Shown here: piece by piece, positions 1 through 5,443 of the stretch | Numbering within the stretch: position 1 is the stretch's first letter | Layout of the letters: each line of letters opens with the position of its first letter | DNA from: Patescibacteria group bacterium | GTDB taxonomy: Bacteria > Patescibacteria > Microgenomatia > Levybacterales > UBA12049 | Length of the DNA: 10,128 bases | Direction: 5' to 3' | NCBI GenBank assembly: GCA_023379465.1 | Contig: JAMCTM010000009.1 | Span: forward strand, 1-10,128 | Program-made: the position numbers and the translations under genes | Notes under the pieces: generated by a model | The model's database searches: none | What the model was told of the DNA's origin: nothing | What the model saw: the letters and a program-made list of their open reading frames with translations, nothing else

Positions 1-1
1 A

Positions 2-118
2 GATAATGCTGTAATGAATTTGATGGAAATCCGGGCCCGCCATGAAGCATTATCAAAGGAGTCTTCTTTCCGTTTCCGACAATTGTATACCAAATATTTC
101 CTCCTGGGACTTTTATAA
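2..118 (+). CDS. C-terminal tail of an unidentified protein (5' partial)
   Basis: Thirty-eight codons are open from the window edge to a TAA at 116-118. The peptide has a basic, amphipathic stretch (MEIRARHEALSKESSFRFRQ) followed by an aromatic/hydrophobic end (LYTKYFLLGLL). The composition looks protein-like, but no motif lets me name a family. The upstream part is outside the window, so even the reading frame is inferred from it being the only convincing open frame reaching the edge. An AAAGGAG at 55-61 lies inside the frame with no start codon at useful spacing. From 119 to 226 I see no gene. Confidence 0.4.
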   Translation, partial: DNAVMNLMEIRARHEALSKESSFRFRQLYTKYFLLGLL

Positions 119-226
119 AAGGCATGGAAAAATTATATCAATAATAATAAACTGAATTATCGGGTTAAAATATCCGAAGTTGTTTTACTAATTTAGATTG
201 TCTTTATGCTCTAAAGCATGTTACTG

Positions 227-299
227 CTGCGGGGCTAGGGCTCGAACCTAGAGTAGGTAGCTCCAAAGGCTACTGTGTTACCGATTACACCACCCCGCA
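227..299 (-). tRNA. tRNA-Gln (anticodon UUG)
   Basis: The reverse complement folds into a complete 73-nt cloverleaf. The 7-bp acceptor stem is TGCGGGG/CCCCGCA. The D stem GTGT/ACAC has a loop containing GG. The anticodon stem GTAGC/GCTAC encloses loop CTTTGGA, with anticodon TTG at 264-266 reading CAA codons. The variable loop is 5 nt, and the T stem CTAGG/CCTAG encloses TTCGAGC. The U1-A72 end pair and the discriminator G (position 227) are typical of bacterial glutamine tRNAs. The next bases are CAG rather than CCA, so the CCA tail must be added after transcription. It is on the same strand as, and directly downstream of, the decayed gene at 302-546. Confidence 0.96.
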
Positions 300-301
300 T
301 T

Positions 302-546
302 GAAAAAAAATCGTTCTATCCAACCAGTTATCTTTCTATTAAAGTTCGTGCTTTTTTTACCACAATTCTTAATTTTCCAAAATAATTTTTACCTTGGTTC
401 TTTCTGATGCTATTAATCTTATGTTTCTTATAGTAAATTTTATCAAATTTTTCCTTAAAAAAACCAGTAACTTTAGCTCAATATTTAATTACATCATCTA
501 TTCTATTTTTATTATTTTCATTAATAAAATAAGTAGGTTCGAATAT
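302..546 (-). pseudogene. Decayed HTH/LAGLIDADG-like small protein, C-terminal part
   Basis: Read on the minus strand, this stretch encodes a coherent peptide that is no longer intact. Before the lesion it reads EPTYFINENNKNRIDDVIKY, then TGA at 480-478, then AKVTGFFKEKFDKIYYKKHK and onward through RKNQGKNYFGKLRIVVKKA to a TAA at 330-328. Skipping one base near 334-340 restores LNRK-like residues followed by ITGWIERFF up to about 302. From memory, this matches the C-terminal pattern of small CPR proteins (YW-K-TG, F-K-Y-KKH, RKN-G-YYG-LRI, L-RKI-GWIE) linked to HTH/LAGLIDADG-like DNA-binding families. In that alignment the TGA replaces the conserved Trp after Tyr, and one A is missing from the codons for Leu-Asn. 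The N-terminal half is absent, so this is a remnant. The family assignment is moderate confidence; the open but doubly broken frame is read directly. Confidence 0.55.
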
Positions 547-568
547 CAAATTGAGTAGGTAAAAAGAT

Positions 569-1138
569 TTATTGTACATCTCTTGCGGATTTCAAGACCT
601 TGGTCCACCAGGTGAGCTGGTCAAGGAATTCCTTGGTCAATGAGGCTAAAGGTGCAAAAGGATTTTCTTTTTTTTCTCTCGCTGCCATATAGATTGGCCA
701 GGGGATATAAATTGCGGATCTTATGGAGGTCATCTGAAGTTCGGCTACGACCTGCCGTAACTGTTCTATGGCGCGGGATCCTCCGACACTGCCGTAGGCG
801 ACAAAACCGACCGGTTTATTGCCCCATTCATAGTAAATATAATCCAGGGCGTTCTTTAATACCGCCGGATAACCGTGGTTATATTCCCCGGTCACAATAA
901 TATATCCGTCCCCTTTACTGATTTTACCGGCCCATTTTTTAACGATGGCATTCGTATACTTGCCTTTTAACATTTTCGGAGGAATTGAATCTTCATAAAA
1001 AGGCATCGGATAATCGCGCAGGTCCAAAAGCTCAACCTCCAATTCTTTTCTTTTTTTTGCCTCCCCATAAATATAACGAGCGGCTGTTTCGCTAAATCTG
1101 TCAATACGGGTTGTACCTATGATTATTTGTATTTTCAT
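569..1138 (-). CDS. NADPH-dependent FMN reductase family flavoprotein
   Basis: This 189-residue protein has the flavodoxin-like fold of the NADPH-dependent FMN reductase/azoreductase family, which uses bound FMN to pass electrons from NAD(P)H to quinones, azo compounds or free flavin. The N-terminal strand ends in GTTR (8-11), the FMN-phosphate loop position. GEYNHGYPAVLKNALDY (84-100) is the family's PEYNxxxPxxLKNAxD signature. YGSVGGSRAIEQLR (115-128) matches the conserved SxGxxGGxRAxxxLR segment. The length is normal for the family and there is no signal peptide, so it should be cytosolic. It lies 48 nt downstream of the cupin gene on the same strand, so co-transcription is possible. No Shine-Dalgarno sequence is visible before the ATG. 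The physiological substrate cannot be told from sequence. Confidence 0.93.
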   Translation of the reverse strand: MKIQIIIGTTRIDRFSETAARYIYGEAKKRKELEVELLDLRDYPMPFYEDSIPPKMLKGKYTNAIVKKWAGKISKGDGYIIVTGEYNHGYPAVLKNALDYIYYEWGNKPVGFVAYGSVGGSRAIEQLRQVVAELQMTSIRSAIYIPWPIYMAAREKKENPFAPLASLTKEFLDQLTWWTKVLKSARDVQ

Positions 1139-1186
1139 AAAATTAACAATAATTTAAAATGTGTTATTTTTCATTCAACCTAACAA

Positions 1187-1567
1187 TTAGTGCTCTTCTT
1201 TTAACATAGCTTCTTCTTTAGTTTTGTGAACTGTTCCAGGCGGATGATTGGGAGGAGAATATATGGTATAAAGTTTTAGCTCCTTATCAGCTGAGACGTT
1301 AATGATGTTATGATTTGTTCCAGCTGGTATAACTGCTACGTCTCCATCTTTGACCAGGTGTTCTTCTCCTACTCCTGTCACCACTTTTCCCTCGCCTGAT
1401 TCGAATCTGAAAAATTGATCAACGTTGGCATGGACTTCTGCTCCTATTTCTTCGCCGACTTTAAGTGACATTAAAACTAGCTGGCAATGATCACCTGTAA
1501 ACAATACCTGTCTAAAAAAACTGTTCTCTTGTGTTAATTCTTCAATATTTCCAAAGTATGGTTGCAT
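1187..1567 (-). CDS. Single-domain cupin protein
   Basis: This is a small cytosolic beta-barrel protein of 126 residues. The second cupin motif is exact: G75, P81, G83, H86 and N90 in GDVAVIPAGTNHNIIN. The first motif (VHANVDQFFRFESGEG, 45-60) keeps H46 and G60, but has Asn48 where the second His usually is and Gln51 where Glu is usual, so a metal site would use an altered ligand set. This H-x-N-x2-DQ form and the C-terminal YSPPNHPPGTVHKTK segment are, as I recall, shared by a cupin subfamily often labelled mannose-6-phosphate isomerase-like. That label says little about function, and no enzymatic role is claimed. It is probably the first gene of a minus-strand pair with the flavoprotein. 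Its ATG has no upstream Shine-Dalgarno. Confidence 0.9.
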   Translation of the reverse strand: MQPYFGNIEELTQENSFFRQVLFTGDHCQLVLMSLKVGEEIGAEVHANVDQFFRFESGEGKVVTGVGEEHLVKDGDVAVIPAGTNHNIINVSADKELKLYTIYSPPNHPPGTVHKTKEEAMLKEEH

Positions 1568-1589
1568 ATGAATATTTAACTAGTAATAA

Positions 1590-1609
1590 ATTAATTATAT
1601 ATAATTAAT
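1590..1609. promoter_or_regulatory. Perfect 20-bp palindrome in the divergent intergenic region
   Basis: ATTAATTATA is followed immediately by its exact reverse complement. The palindrome lies in the 126-bp gap between the divergently transcribed cupin and membrane-fusion genes. It contains TATAAT on each strand (1600-1605 forward, 1599-1594 reverse). The reverse copy would place a cupin transcript start near 1587, but no convincing -35 is present. It could be an operator, a -10 region or simply AT-rich chance symmetry. Confidence 0.4.
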
Positions 1610-1639
1610 CCTGAGATTATTGGATAAAATAACAATATA

Positions 1640-1658
1640 TTCAGCTTCTTTTCAGCTT
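1640..1658 (+). promoter_or_regulatory. Tandem TTCAGCTT repeats, candidate OmpR/PhoB-type operator
   Basis: Two identical octamers TTCAGCTT occur at 1640-1647 and 1651-1658, separated by CTT, giving an 11-bp period. This is the head-to-tail geometry bound by OmpR/PhoB-family response-regulator dimers. The site is 35 bp upstream of the membrane-fusion gene ATG. TTGAGT (1657-1662) overlaps its end, and TAAACT (1666-1671) could be a -10 seven bases downstream, as at Pho-box promoters. The geometry is read directly; the regulator is not in the window. Confidence 0.5.
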
Positions 1659-1693
1659 GAGTATATAAACTTACCCTTAAATAAAGATAAGAT

Positions 1694-2992
1694 ATGAAAT
1701 ATTTAAAATCTCTTAGAGCTTGGTTTGTCAAAGCTTCGCTTTTGGTAAAAATAATAAGCGTAGCTCTCGTAATCATAATTTTGCTTTTTATCGGATCAAG
1801 ACTAAATCCGTTTGCTAAAAAACAAGCAGCGTATCAAACATCTCAGGTAGAGAAAGGGACAATCGTTTCTTCTCTTTCCGAATCTGGTCAAGTTTTGAGT
1901 GCGAATTTTGTCAATGTTTTTACTCAGGCTTCAGGGCAAATTTCTAAAATAAACGTGAAAGATGGAGATGAAGTCAAAAAAGGCGATATTATAGCTGAAA
2001 TCGATCTTGACCAATTAGGAGCTCAAAGAAATACACAAGCCTATGCAAGTTATCTTTCAGCCAAATCCTCACTAAATAACGCACAAGCACAAGAGTATTC
2101 TCTCCAGTCTACCATGTTTAATAAATGGAATACTTTTTTTAATCTGGCCACGAACTCAACTTATCAAAATTCTGACGGAAGTCCAAATGAATCAAACAGA
2201 GCCCTACCAGAATTCCATATAGCCCAAGATGACTGGCTAGCGTCTGAGGCAAATTATAAAAATCAAGAAAATGTCGTCAATCAAGCTTCTGCAAATTTAC
2301 AAAATGCCTGGGTTACATATCAACTAACATCGTCACAAATCACAGCTCCTATGGATGGGACCATTACTAACCTAACTATTTTTCCCGGCATAACTATCAG
2401 TAATACCTCATCAACCACAAATAGCAGCAATAGCAATATCTCTTCTCAACAAATCGCTGTTATTCAAAATGAACAAAATCCTCTAGCAACTTTTAACGTA
2501 TCTGAGGTCGATATCAATAAAATCAAATTGGGTCAAAAGGCCACTCTAACGCTTGACAGCATTCCTGATAAAACATTTACAGGAAAAATAGTCACTGTTG
2601 ACCGCATAGGAAGCGTAACAAGCAGTGTCACTAATTATCCAGTCATTATTCAATTTGATACAACCGTGCCCGAAGTGCTACCTAATATGGCCATCAATGC
2701 CGATATTATTGTCGCTACTAAAGACAATGTGCTTCTCGTTCCATCAACTGCGGTACAAACCGTAAATAACCAAACCGTTGTCAGAGTTCTTCAAAAAGGA
2801 CAATTACAACAAGTTGCTGTTGGGACAGGCCTTACCTCAGATACTCAAACAGAAATAACCTCAGGTTTAACCGAAGGCCAAACCATTGTCACGAGTATAA
2901 TTTCGAACGGTACAACTACCCAAAGCAGCCAGTCCCCTTTCAGCAGCTTCGGAAATAGAGGATTTGGCGGAGCAGTCAGGGTAGGACGTTAA
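1694..2992 (+). CDS. MacA/HlyD-type membrane-fusion protein of an ABC exporter
   Basis: This 432-residue periplasmic-adaptor-type protein would link the MacB-type permease (3721-4944) to substrate outside the membrane. A single N-terminal membrane anchor spans about 16-34, without lipobox or cleavage site. The first half of a barrel-sandwich (lipoyl) domain covers about 65-105, including SGQISKINVKDGDEVKKGD. A helical, Gln/Asn/Ala-rich hairpin covers about 110-210. The second lipoyl half starts at ITAPMDGTITNL (216-227), the conserved TAPxDGxI motif. A beta-barrel domain (about 262-310, with VSEVDINKIKLGQKATLTLD) and a membrane-proximal domain (about 340-405) follow. The tail (408-432) is Gly/Ser/Phe-rich. 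It heads a tightly spaced operon, with the ATPase starting 19 nt downstream. In a cell without an outer membrane it cannot pair with a TolC channel as E. coli MacA does, so its partner is open. Confidence 0.92.
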   Translation: MKYLKSLRAWFVKASLLVKIISVALVIIILLFIGSRLNPFAKKQAAYQTSQVEKGTIVSSLSESGQVLSANFVNVFTQASGQISKINVKDGDEVKKGDIIAEIDLDQLGAQRNTQAYASYLSAKSSLNNAQAQEYSLQSTMFNKWNTFFNLATNSTYQNSDGSPNESNRALPEFHIAQDDWLASEANYKNQENVVNQASANLQNAWVTYQLTSSQITAPMDGTITNLTIFPGITISNTSSTTNSSNSNISSQQIAVIQNEQNPLATFNVSEVDINKIKLGQKATLTLDSIPDKTFTGKIVTVDRIGSVTSSVTNYPVIIQFDTTVPEVLPNMAINADIIVATKDNVLLVPSTAVQTVNNQTVVRVLQKGQLQQVAVGTGLTSDTQTEITSGLTEGQTIVTSIISNGTTTQSSQSPFSSFGNRGFGGAVRVGR

Positions 2993-3011
2993 TTAGCTAT
3001 GAAAAAAATTT

Positions 3012-3719
3012 ATGATTCAAATTTCGCATATAAGCAAGATTTACAAGATGGAATCCGTCGAAACTGTAGCACTTTCGGATATCTCATTTAAAGTCGATAA
3101 AGGTGAATTTATCGCCATAATGGGACCTTCCGGATCAGGTAAGTCTACTTTGATGCATATTCTTGGTGCTTTAGATCTTCCAACAAGCGGTGATTACATT
3201 TTGGACGGAAAACATATTACAAAATTGTCTGATGATGAACTAGCGGATATTCGTAATCAAAAAATAGGCTTCATATTCCAGGCATACAATTTACTACCTC
3301 GTACAGCCGCTTTAAAAAACGTCATGCTGCCTATGGTATATGCCGGTATTCCAAAAAAAGAAAGGCTTAAAAGAGCAAAACACTACCTCGAAATCGTTGG
3401 GCTCGGGGATAGAATGTATCATACCTCAAATCAATTGTCAGGCGGCCAACAACAAAGGGTAGCTATAGCTAGAGGTTTGGTTATGAATCCTGCCATACTT
3501 TTAGCAGATGAACCAACCGGCAATATAGCCAGTGTCCAAGCAGAAGAAGTGATGGCTATATTCCAAAAATTAAATGAAGACGGACATACGATTGTTATGA
3601 TTACGCATGAACCAGATATTGCTGCCCATGCCAAAAGGATTCTTCATATTAAAGACGGAAAAATTATCAAAGATGAAAAAAACGGTAAACAAACAAAAAT
3701 AAATTTAAGAAAAAAATAA
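3012..3719 (+). CDS. MacB/LolD-type ABC transporter ATPase
   Basis: This is a stand-alone nucleotide-binding subunit of 235 residues that powers the adjacent permease from the cytosolic face. Visible motifs are Walker A GPSGSGKST (38-46), Q-loop Gln90 in FQAYNLLPR, the signature LSGGQQQRVAIARG (142-155), Walker B ILLADEPTG (162-170) and the switch His199 in ITHEPD. This set places it in the LolD/MacB/FtsE group. The D-loop is unusual: it reads NIAS (171-174) where the group normally has NLDS/NLDT, so the D-loop aspartate is Ala173 (codon GCC at 3528-3530). The residue just after Walker B and the catalytic Glu are otherwise intact. The C-terminus is Lys-rich. Its stop codon is one base before the permease ATG, so the two are probably translationally coupled. 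Confidence 0.95.
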   Translation: MIQISHISKIYKMESVETVALSDISFKVDKGEFIAIMGPSGSGKSTLMHILGALDLPTSGDYILDGKHITKLSDDELADIRNQKIGFIFQAYNLLPRTAALKNVMLPMVYAGIPKKERLKRAKHYLEIVGLGDRMYHTSNQLSGGQQQRVAIARGLVMNPAILLADEPTGNIASVQAEEVMAIFQKLNEDGHTIVMITHEPDIAAHAKRILHIKDGKIIKDEKNGKQTKINLRKK

Positions 3720-3720
3720 T

Positions 3721-4944
3721 ATGGAACTTAGCGAATTAATATCAGAAGCCATCGGATCTTTAACTTTAAATAAATTAAGAACGGGGCTGGCGATCCTCGG
3801 AATAATAATAGGTATAGGCAGCGTTATTGCTCTTATATCTTTGGGTCAATCTAGTCAACTGGCTGTCCAAAACCAAATCGAATCTTTGGGATCAAATCTT
3901 TTGACAATCATTCCAGGATCTCAAAATTCAGGCGCAGTCCGAGGAGCAATCGGAGGATCAACCTCTCTCACTCTTGAAGATGCTTTGGCCCTACAGACCT
4001 CCCCTCAAATAAATACTATTAAAAGCGTCTCTCCTGAACTCTCAAGACGCGCACAGGTAACCGCAGGAAAAAATAATACAAATACACAAATCATAGGAGT
4101 TTATCCCTCTTACGAGGAAATACATAAAGTCACTATCGATTCGGGGACATTTATAAACCAGAGAGATGTCGACGGCATCACTAAAGTTGCCGTGATTGGT
4201 CCTCAAGTCGCTTCAGATTTATTCGGAGACGGAGTTTCGCCTATCGGAAAATCAATAAGAGTGAATGGATTGTCTTTGAGAGTAATCGGACTGACCGTGT
4301 CAAAGGGAGGATCTGGTTTTCAAAACCAGGATGACATCATCTACGTTCCTTTATCAACTGCCCAGAAACAATTGTTTGGTATAACCTATGTATCAAGCAT
4401 CGCAGTTGAAGCGAAATCTCAAGACGTCATGACAGATGCGGAAAATCAGATCGGTTATTTTCTTTTAGCAAGACACAAATTAAATAATCCTCAAAGTGCA
4501 GATTTCGCCATTTTTTCCCAAAATGACATCCTAAACACCGCTTCCCAAATCACTGGTACCTTTACAGCGCTTCTTGGGGGAATTGCAGCTATTTCTCTTT
4601 TGGTTGGAGGTATCGGCATAATGAATATCATGCTTGTCACCGTGACCGAAAGAACCAGAGAAATAGGATTAAGAAAAGCCTTGGGAGCAAAAAAAAGAAC
4701 TATTATCACTCAATTTTTGGTTGAAGCTATTTTTTTAACATTTGCAGGAGGATTAATCGGTATGTCGCTTGGAGCTAGTATATCTTTTATCTTATCGCAT
4801 ATCCTTAATTTACCCTTTACCGTAACTGTATCTTCTGTCATTTTAGCAATAGCAGTCTCTGGTGGAATCGGTATTTTATTTGGTTGGTACCCAGCACGCA
4901 AAGCTTCAAATCTGCAACCTATAGAAGCTCTAAGATATGAATAA
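3721..4944 (+). CDS. MacB/FtsX-type ABC transporter permease
   Basis: This is a 407-residue membrane subunit with the type VII ABC (MacB/FtsX) layout. TM1 spans about 21-43, followed by a large extracytoplasmic MacB_PCD domain (about 45-275), then TM2 (about 280-306), TM3 (about 330-358) and TM4 (about 366-390). Family hallmarks include GGIGIMNIMLVTVTERTREI and LRKALGA after TM2, and the C-terminal YPARKASNLQPIEALRYE. Proteins of this class use ATP hydrolysis in the cytosol to drive movement of a periplasmic domain and adaptor (mechanotransmission) rather than moving substrate through the membrane. The substrate is unknown; peptides, lipids or antimicrobials are typical of the family. It begins one base after the ATPase stop and lies between that gene and the small anchored protein at 4980. 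Confidence 0.95.
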   Translation: MELSELISEAIGSLTLNKLRTGLAILGIIIGIGSVIALISLGQSSQLAVQNQIESLGSNLLTIIPGSQNSGAVRGAIGGSTSLTLEDALALQTSPQINTIKSVSPELSRRAQVTAGKNNTNTQIIGVYPSYEEIHKVTIDSGTFINQRDVDGITKVAVIGPQVASDLFGDGVSPIGKSIRVNGLSLRVIGLTVSKGGSGFQNQDDIIYVPLSTAQKQLFGITYVSSIAVEAKSQDVMTDAENQIGYFLLARHKLNNPQSADFAIFSQNDILNTASQITGTFTALLGGIAAISLLVGGIGIMNIMLVTVTERTREIGLRKALGAKKRTIITQFLVEAIFLTFAGGLIGMSLGASISFILSHILNLPFTVTVSSVILAIAVSGGIGILFGWYPARKASNLQPIEALRYE

Positions 4945-4965
4945 TAATTTATAATTTTATTGATC

Positions 4966-4973
4966 GGGGGTGA
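4966..4973 (+). promoter_or_regulatory. Strong Shine-Dalgarno for the DUF5666-like gene
   Basis: GGGGGTGA lies 6 nt upstream of the ATG at 4980 and pairs well with the 3' end of 16S rRNA. It is the clearest ribosome binding site in the window and fixes that start. The neighbouring genes mostly lack one. Confidence 0.7.
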
Positions 4974-4979
4974 TAATTT

Positions 4980-5420
4980 ATGAAAAATAATTTAGTCACT
5001 ATAATTATAGTCGCGGTCATAGTTGGTGCTGTCGGATTTTTTGCAGGCATGCAATTTTCCAACTATCAACAATCTCAAAGAAGAAATAGTTTCTCCGGAT
5101 TTGGACAGGGAGGAGCACAAGGAGGACAATTTCAAGGAAGAGCGGTGAACGGGACGAGAAGCAGACCGGTTGATGGGATCATTTTAAACCAAGATGCTAA
5201 TTCAATCACGGTTAAAATGCAGGATGGAAGTACAAAAATAGTAGTCCTCTCGGCAACCACTAATTATGTTAGAACATCAAGTGCATCCAAAAATGACCTT
5301 AAGGTCGGTGATACAGTAGGTGCTTTCGGAACAGAAAACTCTGACGGCACAATGACTGCTACTAATATACAATTAAATCCAGTATTCAGAAATTTAACAG
5401 GTGGAGCCCCACGACAATAA
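4980..5420 (+). CDS. Small membrane-anchored DUF5666-like protein
   Basis: This 146-residue protein has an N-terminal hydrophobic anchor (about 5-25, LVTIIIVAVIVGAVGFFAGM), a short Gly/Gln-rich linker (about 36-58) and a beta-rich domain (about 62-135). The domain reads like DUF5666: VDGIILNQDANSITVKMQDG, then a threonine-rich strand, DLKVGDTVGAFG and a final TATNIQL. Such domains are thought to form a small OB-like barrel outside the membrane; the molecular function is unknown. It is the last gene of the MacAB-like unit and its 3' end forms part of the intrinsic terminator, so it belongs to that transcript. The linker composition resembles the Gly/Ser/Phe-rich tail of the membrane-fusion protein, which suggests, without proving, that they work at the same site. 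Confidence 0.8.
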   Translation: MKNNLVTIIIVAVIVGAVGFFAGMQFSNYQQSQRRNSFSGFGQGGAQGGQFQGRAVNGTRSRPVDGIILNQDANSITVKMQDGSTKIVVLSATTNYVRTSSASKNDLKVGDTVGAFGTENSDGTMTATNIQLNPVFRNLTGGAPRQ

Positions 5421-5443
5421 ATTTCGTGGGCCCACCTTTTTTT
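5400..5443 (+). terminator. Strong intrinsic terminator closing the MacAB-like operon
   Basis: The 5' arm GGTGGAGCCCCACGA (5400-5414) pairs with TCGTGGGCCCACC (5424-5436). All 13 bases of the 3' arm pair, with one bulged A and one bulged C in the 5' arm. Seven T follow (5437-5443). The hairpin begins inside the last codons of the DUF5666-like gene, and the T-run touches the next gene's ATG at 5444. Confidence 0.88.

Noticed and set aside
206..219. Small hairpin ATGCT-CTAA-AGCAT downstream of tRNA-Gln
   Set aside because: It has only five base pairs and no T-run on the tRNA strand, so it is not a supported terminator.
640..900. 86-residue plus-strand open frame
   Set aside because: It lies antisense within the FMN reductase gene, whose conserved motifs are clear; the frame's own translation is Arg-rich with no family features.
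1138..1186. Possible promoter or terminator between the cupin and flavoprotein genes
   Set aside because: The gap is AT-rich, but I see no stem followed by T and no convincing -35/-10 pair.
1591..1776. 61-residue minus-strand open frame
   Set aside because: It overlaps the intergenic operator region and the signal-anchor codons of the membrane-fusion gene, and has no recognisable motif.
2999..3088. Short frame starting MKKIYDSNF just before the MacB-type ATPase
   Set aside because: It runs out of frame across the ATPase start and ends quickly; the ATPase frame carries the conserved motifs.
3431..3634. Minus-strand open frames inside the ABC genes (also 4491-4709 and 4710-4901)
   Set aside because: They are antisense to strongly conserved ATPase and permease segments, so they are coding shadows.
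5426..5443. GTG start six codons upstream for the alpha/beta hydrolase
   Set aside because: It lies inside the terminator 3' arm, has no ribosome binding site and adds residues ahead of a normal signal anchor.
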